NCBI RefSeq assembly: GCF_014595955.1
Contig: NZ_JABVCF010000005.1
Coordinates: forward strand, 62,001-126,000
Origin: Pseudaminobacter soli (ex Zhang et al. 2022)
Lineage (GTDB): Bacteria; Pseudomonadota; Alphaproteobacteria; Rhizobiales; Rhizobiaceae
Direction of reading: 5' to 3'
DNA: 64,000 nucleotides
Of the stretch, positions 37,301 through 48,100 are shown piece after piece. The translations under genes were made by a program, and so were the position numbers. The stretch's first letter is position 1. Each line of letters begins with the position of its first letter. Under the pieces are notes generated by a model. That model was given only the letters and a program-made list of their open reading frames with translations. It had not been told where the DNA came from and made no database searches.

Positions 37301-39786
37301 ATGCCGATTGCGTCCGCCGTCGACTTGACGCCGAGGTCGCTCGAGTTCTCGATGGCGCGGCCGCCGCTCTCAAGCATGCGCACGGTCACTTTCGCCGTCA
37401 GCAGTCGCGTGGTCGAAGGCAGGGTATCCACCTTGACCGGGAAGGTTGCCTTGCCGTCCTCACCGACCGGCGGCAGGGCGACGAGGGGGATGCGGGTAGC
37501 GTCGCCCTCCTGCTCATCTGCAAGGCCGAACTGGAAGTTCGGGAAATTCACCAAGTCGCGCGTGCTCTGCACGACGATCTCGCCTTCGAGCGCGAGACCT
37601 GCGGCGGGCGCTCCATAGAGGAAACGCCCGTCGACAGTGATGTTCGCCGGCTCGCCCGCGGCGATCTCGTCCTTGTCGCTTCCCAGCGTGAACTCGATGC
37701 GATCCGGCACGAAGTCCTCGACCAGGAACATCTGGCTGGAAACCGCCGGCTGCTTGGGATCGGTGTAGATCGAGACTGTCCAGGTGCCGCGCATGGCGTC
37801 GGCGGTGAGGGGCAAGTCGACCGCATGGCCGCCCGCCGCCCTGCCGTCGCTCGTCATGCGCCGGTCCTCGACGCCGTCGGGGCGCGAGAAGACGAAGGTG
37901 AGCGGCAGGTTCTCGACCGCCTTGGCGGTATGGTCGCGGGCCAGCGCCGCCACATGCACTGTTTCGCCGACGCGGTAGATGCCGCGCTCGGTCCAGGTAT
38001 AGACGTCCAGCGCGCCCGGCGCTTCGCGTCCCGCCACGCCGCGGTCCGAAAGATCGAAGCCGGCGCGGACCATGTCGAGGAAGACGAAGTCGTTTCCTCC
38101 GGAACTGGCGGTGAGCACCGCCGGCACCATGCCGCCCGAGCCGCGGGTCAGGCCGGGCGAGAAGGTGGCGCGGCCGTTCGCATCGGAGGTGGCCTTGCCC
38201 AAAATCTCGTTGTTGCGGGCAAGCAGCGTCAGTTCCACACCGGCCAGCGGCTTGGCCGAGCCGAGCGAGCGGGCGAAGACGTTGAGACCGTCCTGGCCGG
38301 TATAGGCGGAGAGTCCGATGTCGGAGACGACGAACCACTGCGTCGCGCGCGAGGTCCAGGTGTCGCTGGTGTCGTTCTCACGCTGCGCAGTCAGCACATA
38401 GACGCCCGGCGCGCGATCGGGCAGCGCCTCGTCGACGGGGAAGCTGGTGGTGATCTCCTTGTTGAGCTCGTTGGCGATCTCCAGCTTGCCTTCCCAGACG
38501 GGCGCGCCGATCTGGTCGGCGATGTTGGTGATGTCGTAGCCGTCGAGCTGGCGCAGGAACTGGTAGCCGGAGAGAAGTTGGGCGAGCGACCGGTCGCCGA
38601 TCCGGTAGAGCTTCATGTCTGCGACGGCCATGTTGACCGTGACCAGCGGAATGCCACGGCGCGCATGCGCCGGCAGGACGAAACTGTCTCCGGTGAAGCG
38701 GGCGGTCGGCCCGCGATCCTGGATGTAAACCGACAGCGCCACGGGCGAGGTGATGGTCTCGCCGATGGCGGCCGGGATGCCCGCCCGGAAGGTGATGTTG
38801 TAGTTCTTGCCGTGCTCCAGGCCCTCGACACAGATCTGGCGGTCCTTGGCTTCGACCGCCTTCGGCGCGGCACCGTCGACGGTCACGAAAGGCGCGTAGT
38901 CGACGCCGATCTTGACCAGTTCCTCGGAGAACTGGGCGCAGACGCGCGGCGAGTGTGTGTCAGCGTCGATCGAATGCTCGACGATCCTGAAGCCTTTCCG
39001 CGCCTTCAGGTCCTCGTATTGCGATCGGACTTCAGCGGAATTGACGAGGTCGGTGCTTGCTTCATAGGCCTGGAGCGCCGGGCGGGAGAGTTCGCGGCGG
39101 TCGAGCCCCGATGCGATCACCGCAAGCACCTCGGCGCGAACTGGCCTCATGCGGGAAAGCTGATAGGCATTCCAGGCCGCGGAGGTCGCATCGCGGCTGT
39201 AGCCCGTCATCTCCTGCCCGTTGCCGTGCGCGGCGAGGTTGGCGTGCGCCATTGCGAGCCACAGCCTAGCGTCTTGAGGGGCGATGCGGATGGCGGAGCC
39301 GTACTTCGCTATGGCTGCGTTCGCATCGCCCGTCCGGAGATCCTGCTTCGCGCTTTCAGTGAGCGTGACCAGTCCCTGCTGCTCGGACGGGGACGTGGCC
39401 AGCAGTTTGGTGCGATATTGTCTCGCTTCGTCGGCCATCCATGTCGGGAAGAACGGGATTTCGGGGGGCGCGCCGATGTCCGGCTCGCCGTCGATGGTCA
39501 CCACTTTGCCCGCTACGGCACCGTTGAAGGTCTTCACCGTGGCGAAGTCCGACTTCAGGAAGCACCACTTGGCCTTCGTGTTGTAGGTGAAGGCGCGGCA
39601 CTGGGCGTCGCCGAGGCAGATCGCCTTGCACTGGTCGAGCGAGACATTCTGCTCGGCCCGCAGGTCGAAGCCGAAATAGTCACTGTCCGGCGTCGTGGCG
39701 ATCTGCCTCGCCTCTGCGGCAAGTCCAGGTGCGGCCCCTGCCAGAACCAGCAGGAGGAAGGCCGAAAGGAAACGTACAGCGCGCAT
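34330..39786 (-). CDS. Alpha-2-macroglobulin family protein with PAN domain and intact thioester
   Basis: An 1818-residue periplasmic protein with a Sec signal (about 1-23) and no lipobox cysteine. A cysteine-rich PAN/apple domain (about 30-95) precedes the bacterial macroglobulin domains, a bait-region domain and the thioester domain with PYGCAEQ (C1372-Q1375). The C-terminal receptor-like domain closes the protein. It is thought to trap foreign proteases that breach the outer membrane while PBP1C repairs peptidoglycan. The ATG at 39786 was chosen because it starts the signal peptide; an upstream in-frame extension is unlikely. Lack of a lipobox suggests a soluble rather than membrane-tethered form. 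Confidence 0.94.
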   Translation of the reverse strand: MRAVRFLSAFLLLVLAGAAPGLAAEARQIATTPDSDYFGFDLRAEQNVSLDQCKAICLGDAQCRAFTYNTKAKWCFLKSDFATVKTFNGAVAGKVVTIDGEPDIGAPPEIPFFPTWMADEARQYRTKLLATSPSEQQGLVTLTESAKQDLRTGDANAAIAKYGSAIRIAPQDARLWLAMAHANLAAHGNGQEMTGYSRDATSAAWNAYQLSRMRPVRAEVLAVIASGLDRRELSRPALQAYEASTDLVNSAEVRSQYEDLKARKGFRIVEHSIDADTHSPRVCAQFSEELVKIGVDYAPFVTVDGAAPKAVEAKDRQICVEGLEHGKNYNITFRAGIPAAIGETITSPVALSVYIQDRGPTARFTGDSFVLPAHARRGIPLVTVNMAVADMKLYRIGDRSLAQLLSGYQFLRQLDGYDITNIADQIGAPVWEGKLEIANELNKEITTSFPVDEALPDRAPGVYVLTAQRENDTSDTWTSRATQWFVVSDIGLSAYTGQDGLNVFARSLGSAKPLAGVELTLLARNNEILGKATSDANGRATFSPGLTRGSGGMVPAVLTASSGGNDFVFLDMVRAGFDLSDRGVAGREAPGALDVYTWTERGIYRVGETVHVAALARDHTAKAVENLPLTFVFSRPDGVEDRRMTSDGRAAGGHAVDLPLTADAMRGTWTVSIYTDPKQPAVSSQMFLVEDFVPDRIEFTLGSDKDEIAAGEPANITVDGRFLYGAPAAGLALEGEIVVQSTRDLVNFPNFQFGLADEQEGDATRIPLVALPPVGEDGKATFPVKVDTLPSTTRLLTAKVTVRMLESGGRAIENSSDLGVKSTADAIGIRPDFSGGQVREGDTAGFTVIMLDPNGSRKALSAAQWSLVKVERDYQWYRSGNFWNYEPVTHTRAISNGTLDIAADGSTTLSMPVDWGRYRLEVTTADPEGPATSVEFDAGWYVMATSTETPDGLEIALDKDKYAPGEVAKLKISPRFAGELLVTVGAERLLSTQTATVPEGGATIDIPVSADWGAGAYVTATLFRPGDAQESRMPARAIGLKWLTIDPGAKKLDVALAPVAKTQPRQPLTIPVSVTGIASATDAYVTVAAVDLGILNLTDYRPPNPESWYFGQRRLGLELRDLYGRLIDGSLGAAGRLRTGGDGAAMTSHGSPPTEKLVAFFAGPVKLDSEGKAAISFDIPQFNGTVRIMAVAWTKDAVGHASTDVIVRDPVVITAGLPRFMAPGDAALMRLDIANTDGPDGDYEFLVETTGDLSTGNAALPEKVTLTSGRRQTVTVPLVAQTAGDATVTVRLAHTGGTAVDQTLHVPVRPATLPVTNRLVVDLGPNGSLRVDRELLAESVLPGAHVSVGVSPSAALDVPSLLLALDLYPYGCAEQTTSRALPLLYVSELAAGAGMSDDPALRERIQKAIYAVLNYQSSSGSFGLWGPGSGDLWLDAYVTDFLTRARELNYDVPQQAMDQALSNLQNSLAYDVNLQDRGTEIAYSLYVLARNKKASVGDLRYYADTQIEAFSSPLAIAQLAASLALYGDTQRSEATFLAALQLAQSQSEHDYSRSDYGSRLRDGAAMLALAAESKPMSSVVPRLVSFVSAERQATRWNSTQENAWMLLAARALSANAADMRLAVNGVEHTGVFSERFEGSEIVESPIIVTNTGQDTAQAVVTAVAAPVRPLPAGGDGFTIERTHYRLDGTEANVTEVRQNERFVVVLKLTEENDWPSRVLVSDLLPAGFEIDNPGLVSSANLANFPWLAQTEAAHLEFRDDRFVAAFDRSADSPHEFTLAYVVRAVTPGVYAHPAASVEDMYRPQFSARTATGMMEVKE

Positions 39787-40031
39787 CGCAACCCCCAGTG
39801 CTTCCTCGCCTGCGAAAATGCATTCCCGCCACACTTCCCAGCCGTCTCCAGATGACGTTCGGTAGGCGGTTGGCCGGCTTGGGCAGACGTGCTAGGCCGC
39901 TTGATCATACGTGACTCAATGCGGCAGGTCATCCGTCAACCAGCGATTCCACACATGGCGATTGTGGTCCCTTTACGAATGATACACCTCACGAAATCAA
40001 AATTATTCTTCGGGGTATTTTCGCGGTAGAC

Positions 40032-41957
40032 ATGCAGTGGAGACCGCCGAATTCGAGTAGCACTAGCGCGGCCCTCCGGATCGCGCGGCTTCTGCTTTCC
40101 GGCATGCTCTGCACGACTTCGCTGGCCGTTGCCGCTCAACCGGCTACCGCGTTCGAGTTTCTCGGCTTCAAGTTCTTCGAGAGGGATGACGACGAGGCCG
40201 GCATCGTCGACCCGCGGCGGTACACGGTCTCGCTGGACGTACAAGGCGCCGATCCGAGACTGGCCAAGAAGCTCAACGACGCATCGCAGTTGGTCACCGA
40301 GAAGGACCGGCCGGTGTCCGGCTCGCTGGGCCTGATCACCAGGGCGCGCAACGATCGCGAGCGGCTGGTCGCGGCGCTCTACGAGGAGGCGCGCTACGAA
40401 GGGATCGTCACGATCCTGATCGAGGGCAAGTCGATCGACGACCTGCCCGCCGACGCGGAGTTCGGGAGCCAGCCCATACCCGTTTCCATCACCGTTGATC
40501 CTGGTCCGCCGTTCGTGCTTGGCCAGGTGAGCCTCGGGGGCGACGCCGCCGGCCTTTCGCCGGAGGCGTTCGATCTGGTCCCCGGTGGCGATGCCGGTTC
40601 GGTGCGCATCCTGAAGGCCGAGAAGGATATCGTACGAAAACTGAAGGAGCAGGGGCGGCCGCTCGCGACGGTTACCGGACGGGATGTGATCGCCGACCAC
40701 AATACCAAGACGTTGGATGTGGCCATTTCCGTGGGTGCTGGACCCATCGCAGGCTACGGTGTGGCGGCGGTGGACGGCACCCAGCAGGTCGATCGCGATT
40801 TCACCGCCTACATGGCAGGCCTCGAGCCCGGGCGCATCTATTCTCCCGACGATCTGGATGCCGCGCGGGATCGGCTGACAGGCCTCGCCGTCTTCAACAG
40901 CGTTGCGGTCACCGAGGCCGATGCGCTCGACGCGAACGGCAACATTCCGACCAAGATCACGGTCACCGAACGCAAGCCGCGCGTTTTCGGCGTGGGCGCG
41001 ACATTGTCGAACACCGAGGGACTGGGGCTCGAGGGCTACTGGGGCCACCGCAACCTGTTCGGGCGCGCGGAGAAGCTGCGCATCGAAGGATCGATCGGCC
41101 GCATCGGGGCCGACACAGACATCGGCAAGCTCAACTACAATGCGGCGATCATGTTCGAGAAGCCGGGCGTGGTCGGCCCGGCTTCACGCTTCTTCGCCAA
41201 CGCCAGGACGGTCTTCGAGCATCCGGACGCTTACGACCGCTTCTCCTCGAAGGCGAGTGTCGGCCTGGCCTACGACATCTCCAAGTCGCAGAGCGTTTCC
41301 GGCGAGTTCTCGGTCGACTATTCCAAGATCACTGACGCCTTCGTGGACAACCGCCAGTACCTGATCGTCTCGACGCCGCTGCAGTACGCCCTCGACAACC
41401 GCGACGAGAAGCTGAACCCGACCGAGGGTTTTCGAATGCTCGCCTATGCGGAACCCGCCTACGACACGATCGGCGGCACGACCTTCGTGAAACTGAGAGG
41501 TGAGGCCTCGGCCTATCAGGCGCTCGATGCGAGAGACCAGTACGTGCTTGCCGGCCGCGTCAATCTGGGCAGCATTCTGGGTGCCGGTGTCGAGGAAATT
41601 CCGGCCGACCGGCGCTTCTATGCCGGGGGCGGAGGCTCGGTGCGAGGCTATGCCTATCAGGGCATCGGTCCGAAGGGCCCGGATGACAAGCCGACGGGCG
41701 GCCTCTCGCTGTTCGAAACTTCGGCGGAACTGCGGATGGCCGTCACGGAAAACTTCGGAGTCGTGCCGTTCGTCGACGCGGGTACCGTCTCGCTCGAGGA
41801 ATTCCCCGACTTTTCCGATCTGAAGTTCGGAGCAGGCGTGGGCTTGCGTTATCTTACGCCGTTCGGCCCACTGCGAATCGATGCTGCGGTACCGCTGAAC
41901 AAGGGCCACGGCGATCCTGACTTCGGCATCTATGCCGGCGTCGGCCAGGCATTCTGA
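40032..41957 (+). CDS. tamA: Outer membrane translocation module subunit TamA (BamA family)
   Basis: A 641-residue outer membrane protein with a signal peptide (about 1-41). Three POTRA-like domains (about 60-310, e.g. LEPGRIYSPDDLDAARDRL...FNSVAV) lead into a C-terminal 16-strand Omp85 barrel (about 320-641). The barrel includes the lid-lock type motif RRFYAGGGGSVRGYAYQGIGP and an aromatic C-terminal residue for BAM recognition. With TamB it helps insert autotransporters and transport lipids to the outer membrane. tamB follows after about 147 bases on the same strand, the normal tamA-tamB order. Confidence 0.95.
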   Translation: MQWRPPNSSSTSAALRIARLLLSGMLCTTSLAVAAQPATAFEFLGFKFFERDDDEAGIVDPRRYTVSLDVQGADPRLAKKLNDASQLVTEKDRPVSGSLGLITRARNDRERLVAALYEEARYEGIVTILIEGKSIDDLPADAEFGSQPIPVSITVDPGPPFVLGQVSLGGDAAGLSPEAFDLVPGGDAGSVRILKAEKDIVRKLKEQGRPLATVTGRDVIADHNTKTLDVAISVGAGPIAGYGVAAVDGTQQVDRDFTAYMAGLEPGRIYSPDDLDAARDRLTGLAVFNSVAVTEADALDANGNIPTKITVTERKPRVFGVGATLSNTEGLGLEGYWGHRNLFGRAEKLRIEGSIGRIGADTDIGKLNYNAAIMFEKPGVVGPASRFFANARTVFEHPDAYDRFSSKASVGLAYDISKSQSVSGEFSVDYSKITDAFVDNRQYLIVSTPLQYALDNRDEKLNPTEGFRMLAYAEPAYDTIGGTTFVKLRGEASAYQALDARDQYVLAGRVNLGSILGAGVEEIPADRRFYAGGGGSVRGYAYQGIGPKGPDDKPTGGLSLFETSAELRMAVTENFGVVPFVDAGTVSLEEFPDFSDLKFGAGVGLRYLTPFGPLRIDAAVPLNKGHGDPDFGIYAGVGQAF

Positions 41958-42104
41958 CCAAAGTCGAGGAAAGGGAGGGACATCACAGTGAAATCTCTTT
42001 CGGCGCCGGGATTGCTCGCCGCGTCTGGGGTGATGTCCAAACCCGAATTCCGCCCGGTTGCCCAGCTTGACTGAGCGGCGGGCCTGAGGTTCGGGATCGG
42101 ATAG

Positions 42105-45100
42105 ATGGCGCTGCTCCGACGTATCCTGCGGATTCTGGTCTACACGCTTCTCGTCGTGCTCCTTGTCGCGGCGGGGGCGGCGGCCGTCCTGACCGTACCG
42201 GAGAAGGGACGGGACACCCTCGCGTCCGTAGTTTCGGACCTCGCCTCGACCCCGGACCGGCAGATCACGGTGAGCGGGATCAAGGGCGTCTGGTCGGGAT
42301 ATCTGGCGGTCGACAGGGTGGTGATCGAGGATGCCGAAGGCCCGTGGCTGGAATTGCAGGGCGTGGAAGCCGACTGGTCGCCGCTCACGCTGTTGTGGGG
42401 AAGGCTGGAGGCCGATCGCCTTGCCGCGGAACGGGTGGACTTTTCGCGACTGCCTCAGACACAGGAAAGGGCGCCTGACAAAGGCGGGTCGTCGCTGCCG
42501 CTGGATATCTCCATCCGCTCCCTCGCCATTCCCGAGATCAGGCTCGGGAAAGACATCACCGGCGGCCGGGTCGCGAGCGTATCGGCCAGGGGCCGAGCCG
42601 TGGCGCTTGCCCGGCCGGTCACCGTATCGGCCGATCTTACCGTCGAGCGGACCGATGGTACCGCCGGCGAGTTGCGGGCCGCGGTGGAGTTTGCGCCCGC
42701 CCAGGACAAGCTCGAACTGGATCTAAAGGCGTCCGAGCCTTCCGGGGGCATTCTCGCCAGTCTTCTGCAGTTGCCGGGTGATCCCGCCGTCGACGTGATC
42801 GTGACCGGCTCGGGCCCGCTGGCGAACTGGCAGGGAACCGCGACCTTCGCCATCGACGGCGCGCTCGTTGCCAGCGCGACCGGAACCCACCGCCTGAGCG
42901 AGGCTGGGCGGACCATCGAAGCCAAGGGCGACGGCGAGTTCGCACGCTTCATGCCCGAGAAACTGCGCCCAATGCTCGCCGGCAACAGCGGATTCGACAT
43001 CGCCGCCACACTCACCTCGAGCGGTGTCCTGGAAATCAGGCGGGGCACGCTGGAAAGCAGTGCCGTCACGGCCTCTGCAACTGGCGCGTACAATCCGGCC
43101 GGCATGACCGATCTCGCGCTAGAGGTCGAGGCGAAGGGCGAGGGCGTGCTGCTGCCGCTTGGGTCTTCCCAAAGCCCGCTCGACATCGTGCTTCACACAC
43201 TGACCGCCCGCGCGTTCGGCGAGGGCGGTGAGCCGGCGCTCGACATAGTCGCCAGCCTGCCACGCGTGCAAGCGCGCGGCGTCAAGTTGACCGACGTCGG
43301 CATCACGCTTCACTCGGACAGTTTCAATATTGCCAGCAGGTCAGGTCCGATTAGCGGCTCTGCCGCAGCCGCCGAAATCGCGGTCGACAATCCGTCGGTG
43401 GCGCCCCTGGTCGCCGGCGAGGTCCGGGCGGAACTGGCCGGGACACTGTCGAAGGACGCGCTGACCGTCGCGGAAGGATCGCTGCGGAGCGATGCCGTCG
43501 ATGGCGATTTCTCCGGCCAGACCTCCTTCAGCGATGGAGCGGTCGCGCTGCAGCTGTCGGCTGATATCGCAGCATCGGCGCTGCCGGCCGAGGTGCGACC
43601 CACGCTCGGCGATAGGGTGAGGCTCTCGGGCAATCTGGCGCGGGATGCCGCGGGAAACGTTTCGGCCGACCAGTTCTCGCTTCAGTCGGACGGCCTTACT
43701 GCGAACGGCTCCGCGCGGCTCTCCGGCGGTAGTCTAGAAGCCGAACTCACGGGCGCGCTGGCCGATGTTTCCCGGCTCGTCCCGCAGGCGTCTGGTCCCG
43801 TGTCGTTGACGGCGAACGCACGCGGCGCGCTGCTTGCCCCCGACCTGGAGCTGGCGCTGACCAGCCAGCGGCTGGGCTTCGGCGAGCATGCCGTCGAGGA
43901 CCTCGAACTCACCGCCTCCGGCCTTGCCGAACTGGCAAACCCACAGGCGAACGTCTCGCTGAAAGGCTCGTTCGAAGGGCAGCCGCTGCAGGCGAGCGGC
44001 ACGCTGGCTGGCAATGGCGCCAGTCCGGAGTTGCGCGATCTCTCGGCATCGCTCGGCCCGAACCGGATCGCCGGCACGCTCGTGTTCGACAACCGGCTCA
44101 CGCCGGTCGGAACGCTGACGCTCGACCTGCCGGATCTTGGCCGGCTCGCGGCGCTCATCGGCCAGGAGGTGCAGGGCGAGGCGAGGGGAACCGCCCAGCT
44201 TTCGCGGAAGGGCGATGAGCCCCAGGTGAATCTCGCGCTCGCGGCCGATCGCATCAGCCGCGGCGGCATCGAGGCGCGGTCCGTCTCCGTCGATGCATTG
44301 GTTGCCGACTACCTGAAAGACCCGCGCGTCTCCGGCACGGTTGGCGCGTCACTTCCCGATCTCGTTCCCGGCCAGCCCGCTGCCGATGTGCGCGTGACCG
44401 TCGCCGGCACCGCCAGTGAACTGACCGGCTCGGGCACACTGGCCATGCAAGGCGAGACCGTCTCCACATTCACCGCCAAGCATCGGCTGACCGTTGCTGG
44501 CAGCGACATCGAGGCAAGCGGAGAGGGGATTTTCGCCCGCTTCGCGCCGGAGCCGATGCGACGGCTGCTCGATGGTCGCACCAGCTTCGATGTGGCGGGC
44601 ACACTCAGCGGTGGCGAGGTCAAGATCGACCGCGCCGAGTTCGCCAATTCGGCGGTGAAGGCCTCCGCGCACGGCAGCTACAACCCCGCTGGCGCGGCTG
44701 ATCTTTCGCTGGAGCTGGCTTCGGGCACGGCGGGCGTGCCGCTCTCCTTCGGCACCGACGAGGCGCCGGTCGACCTCACGCTTGGGTCTGCGACCCTTCG
44801 GGTCCAAGGCAACGCCAATGCGCCGACGTTCGACATTGCGGCGAGCCTTCCGCTGGTTTCGACCGGTGACACGCGGCTGATCGACCTCGGCATTACCCTG
44901 CACTCGGATGCATTCGACATCGCAGCCCGTTCGGGACCGGTGATCGGCGCCGCGACCGCCTCCGCGCTGGTCGTCGACAACCCTACGCTGAAGCCCCTCG
45001 TTGCAGGAGAAGTGCGGGTCGAGCTTGCGGGCGCGCTCTCGCCAGAGGCGCTGCGCGTGACCAGCGCTTCCTTGCGGAGTGATGCGCTCAACGGCGGCGT

Positions 45101-48100
45101 GTCGGGGAACATTTCGTTCCTGGACGGGTCGATCAATCTCCAACTCTCGGCGGATGTGGCCTCGTCCGCACTTCCCCCACAGGTGCGGACTGCGCTCGGC
45201 GAGCGAGCGAGCCTGTCGGCGACGATTGCTCGCGACCAAAAAGGCGATATTGCTGCCGAATCAATCTCTCTGAAGTCCGCCGGCCTGACGGCGGAAGGGT
45301 CGGCCCGACTAGCCGATGGGTCCATAGACGCGCGGCTCACCGGTTCTCTGGCCGACGTGTCGCGTGTTTCGCCCGAGTTGTCCGGCGCTGCGTCCATGAC
45401 AGCCACTGCGCGCGGGTCGCTGTTTTCGCCTGAGGTGGATTTTGCGCTGACCAGCGAGCGGATCGGGGTGGGCGACCGAGCGCTCGACCAGGTGAACCTC
45501 ACCGCTTCGGGGCATGTGGACCCGGCCAATCCGCAAGGCCGGCTCTCCCTAACCGCGAGCTTCGAGGGTGAGCCGCTGCAGGCGAGCGCCCTCCTGGCTT
45601 CGGTGGGCGCTAACCGGGATCTGCGCGATCTCGCCGTCTCTCTCGGGGCGAACAAGGTGTCTGGCACCGTGGCACTGGACGAGAGTTTCCGGCCGACAGG
45701 AACCCTGAACCTCGATCTTCCTGATCTGTCCCGGCTGGCAGCTCTCGCCGGACAGCAGGTCGAGGGCGGGGCAAAGGGCACGTTGCGCTTCGGCAAGGAT
45801 GGCGACGTGCCCCAGGCGAATCTGGTGCTTAACGCGGACGCGATTCGCAGGGGCGGCGTCGAGGCGCGGGCGATTTCCATAGACGCGCTGATCGCTGATT
45901 TTCTGAAAGCTCCGAGGCTTTCCGGCACAGTCGCCGCAATGCTGCCGGACCTGGTGCCGGGCCAGCCTCCGGCCGACATCCGTTTGTCGTTCCAAGGGCC
46001 GCTCGCTGACACCACGGCCACGGGAACGGTCGCGATGGAAGGCGAGACGGTGGCCAACTTCTCGACAAAACATCGGCTGACGGAGGCCGGCAACGTGGTC
46101 GAGGCCAGCGGCGAGGGAGCTTTCGCGCGCTTCGCACCCGAGCCTCTCAACAAACTTCTGGCCAGCAAGACCGGCTTCGAAGTTGCCGTTGCCTCGGGCG
46201 GCGGCGGTCCGGTTCGGATCGAGCGCGCCGAGTTCACCAATGCGGCGCTGACCGCCTCGGCCACTGGCACCTACACTCCCGCCGGACCGGTCGATCTTGA
46301 CGTGCAGCTTGGCGCCGGAACCGCGGGCGTGCCGCTGTCGTTCGGCACCGACGAAGCGCCGCTGGACGTGACCGTCGGCGCCGCAAGCATTCGCCTGACC
46401 GGCGACCCGGCTGCAGCGGCTCTGGACGTTACGGCCAGCCTGAAAAGCGTCGCGACCAACACAGTGCGTCTGACCGATCTCGGTATCGCGCTTCATTCGG
46501 ACCGCTTCGATCTGAAATCGCGCGCAGGTCCGGTCCACGGTGCCGTAACCGCTGCCGAGCTCAAGCTGGAGAATCAGTCGCTGGCGCCGCTTGTCGCCGG
46601 AGAGGTGCGCGCTGAGATCGGGGGCGCTCTTTCGGCCGACGCGCTGACGGTCGAAAAGGGCATCCTCCGCAGCGATGCGATCGACGGCAATTTTCATGGA
46701 ACCGTCTCTCTCCGCACCGGCTCGGTGACGCTCGACCTCAACGCCGATGTGCTGTCCTCTGCGCTGCCGTCGGCGGCAAGGCCGGTGCTGGCCGAGAAAG
46801 TGACGCTTTCGACCAGTCTCGTGCGCGATCAGGAGGGAAACGTCTCGGCCAATGCGCTCGCGTTGCAGTCCGGTGGTCTTACCGGCCAAGGCATCGTCCG
46901 CGTCGGCGTCGGGAACATCGATGCCGAGATCGCCGGGTCGCTCACCGACATCTCCCCGCTCGCCGACAAGGCCGCCGGATCGATCGCGTTCACTGCGAGC
47001 GCCAAGGGAGCGTTTTCCGCGCCGGATGTGGCCTTGAAGGTCACCAGCGACAGGATGACCGTCGCGGACCGCGCGATCGAGAACCTCGAACTCAACGCCT
47101 CGGGCAAGGCCGACCTCGCCATGCCAGAGGCGTCCGTGAGCCTGAAGGGACGCGTCGCCGGCCAGCCCTTGGACGGCAAGGCGGTGCTAAGTACCGCCGG
47201 AGGAGTGCGGGCGGTGCGCGATCTCGCCCTGACGCTCGGCCCCAATCGCATTTCCGGCTCGCTGACCCTGGACGAGGATTTCGTGCCGGAGGGGAGCATC
47301 GCCTTCGATCTGCCGGAGGTCGGGCCACTTGCTGCCCTGGCGCTGGAGAAGGTGGAAGGCAGCGCCAAGGGGACGGCCAAATTCACGCGCGAAGGCGGCA
47401 AGGCTCAGGCGCACATTGCCCTCAACTCCGATGCCATCTCGCGGGATGATTTCTCTGCCCGCTCGGTGTCGCTTGATGCACTGATCGCGGATTATCTCTC
47501 TTCGCCCGGCGTCTCCGGCAAGGTCCGCGCAGGCGAGATCCGCAGCGGCACGACCATCGTGCGCGACCTGGAGGTCGATCTCTCGCGCGAGGGCGACTGG
47601 ACCCGCTTCAACGGCGGGGTGAACGTGAACGACATTCCGGTGCGGGCAGCGGGGCGCGCGAAAGTGGAGGGTGGCACTACGACGGTCGACCTCGCCTCAG
47701 CCGAAGCGACCGTGCGCGGCGTAAGGACGGCGCTGGCACGCCCCTCGGCGGTCAGGATCGCCAACGGCCAGGCGATGCTCGACAAGCTTTCCCTCGCATT
47801 GGGCGGGGGCACGGCTACGGTCTCGGGAACCGCCGGCTCCTCCCTCAACCTGGATGTCGCGCTTTCTCGACTGCCGGCATCGCTTGCAAACTCAGTTGCA
47901 CCGGGGCTCGACGCTGCGGGAACGATATCGGGCACAGTCAAGGTTACCGGAACACCCGCGGCTCCGAACGTGCGCTATTCGATCGACTGGGCCGGCGCCC
48001 AGACAGCTCAGACCCAATCTGCCGGACTTGCCCCCCTCTCGCTGCAGTCGACGGGCACGTTCGAGAACAACCGGCTGAGCTTCGATGCGACCGCAGACGC

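Noticed and set aside
37825-39855. A 676-codon open frame on the plus strand opposite the alpha-2-macroglobulin gene
   Set aside because: It is the antisense shadow of a well-supported gene. The composition (Arg/Gly/Val/His) is typical of the complementary strand in high-GC coding DNA. The same applies to long antisense frames opposite cysK, ilvD, tamB and the ABC genes.
39936-39960. A minus-strand MCGIAG peptide start resembling the N-terminus of glutamine-dependent asparagine synthase
   Set aside because: Only six residues are followed by a stop, and nothing further of such an enzyme is found in any frame. Treated as coincidence.
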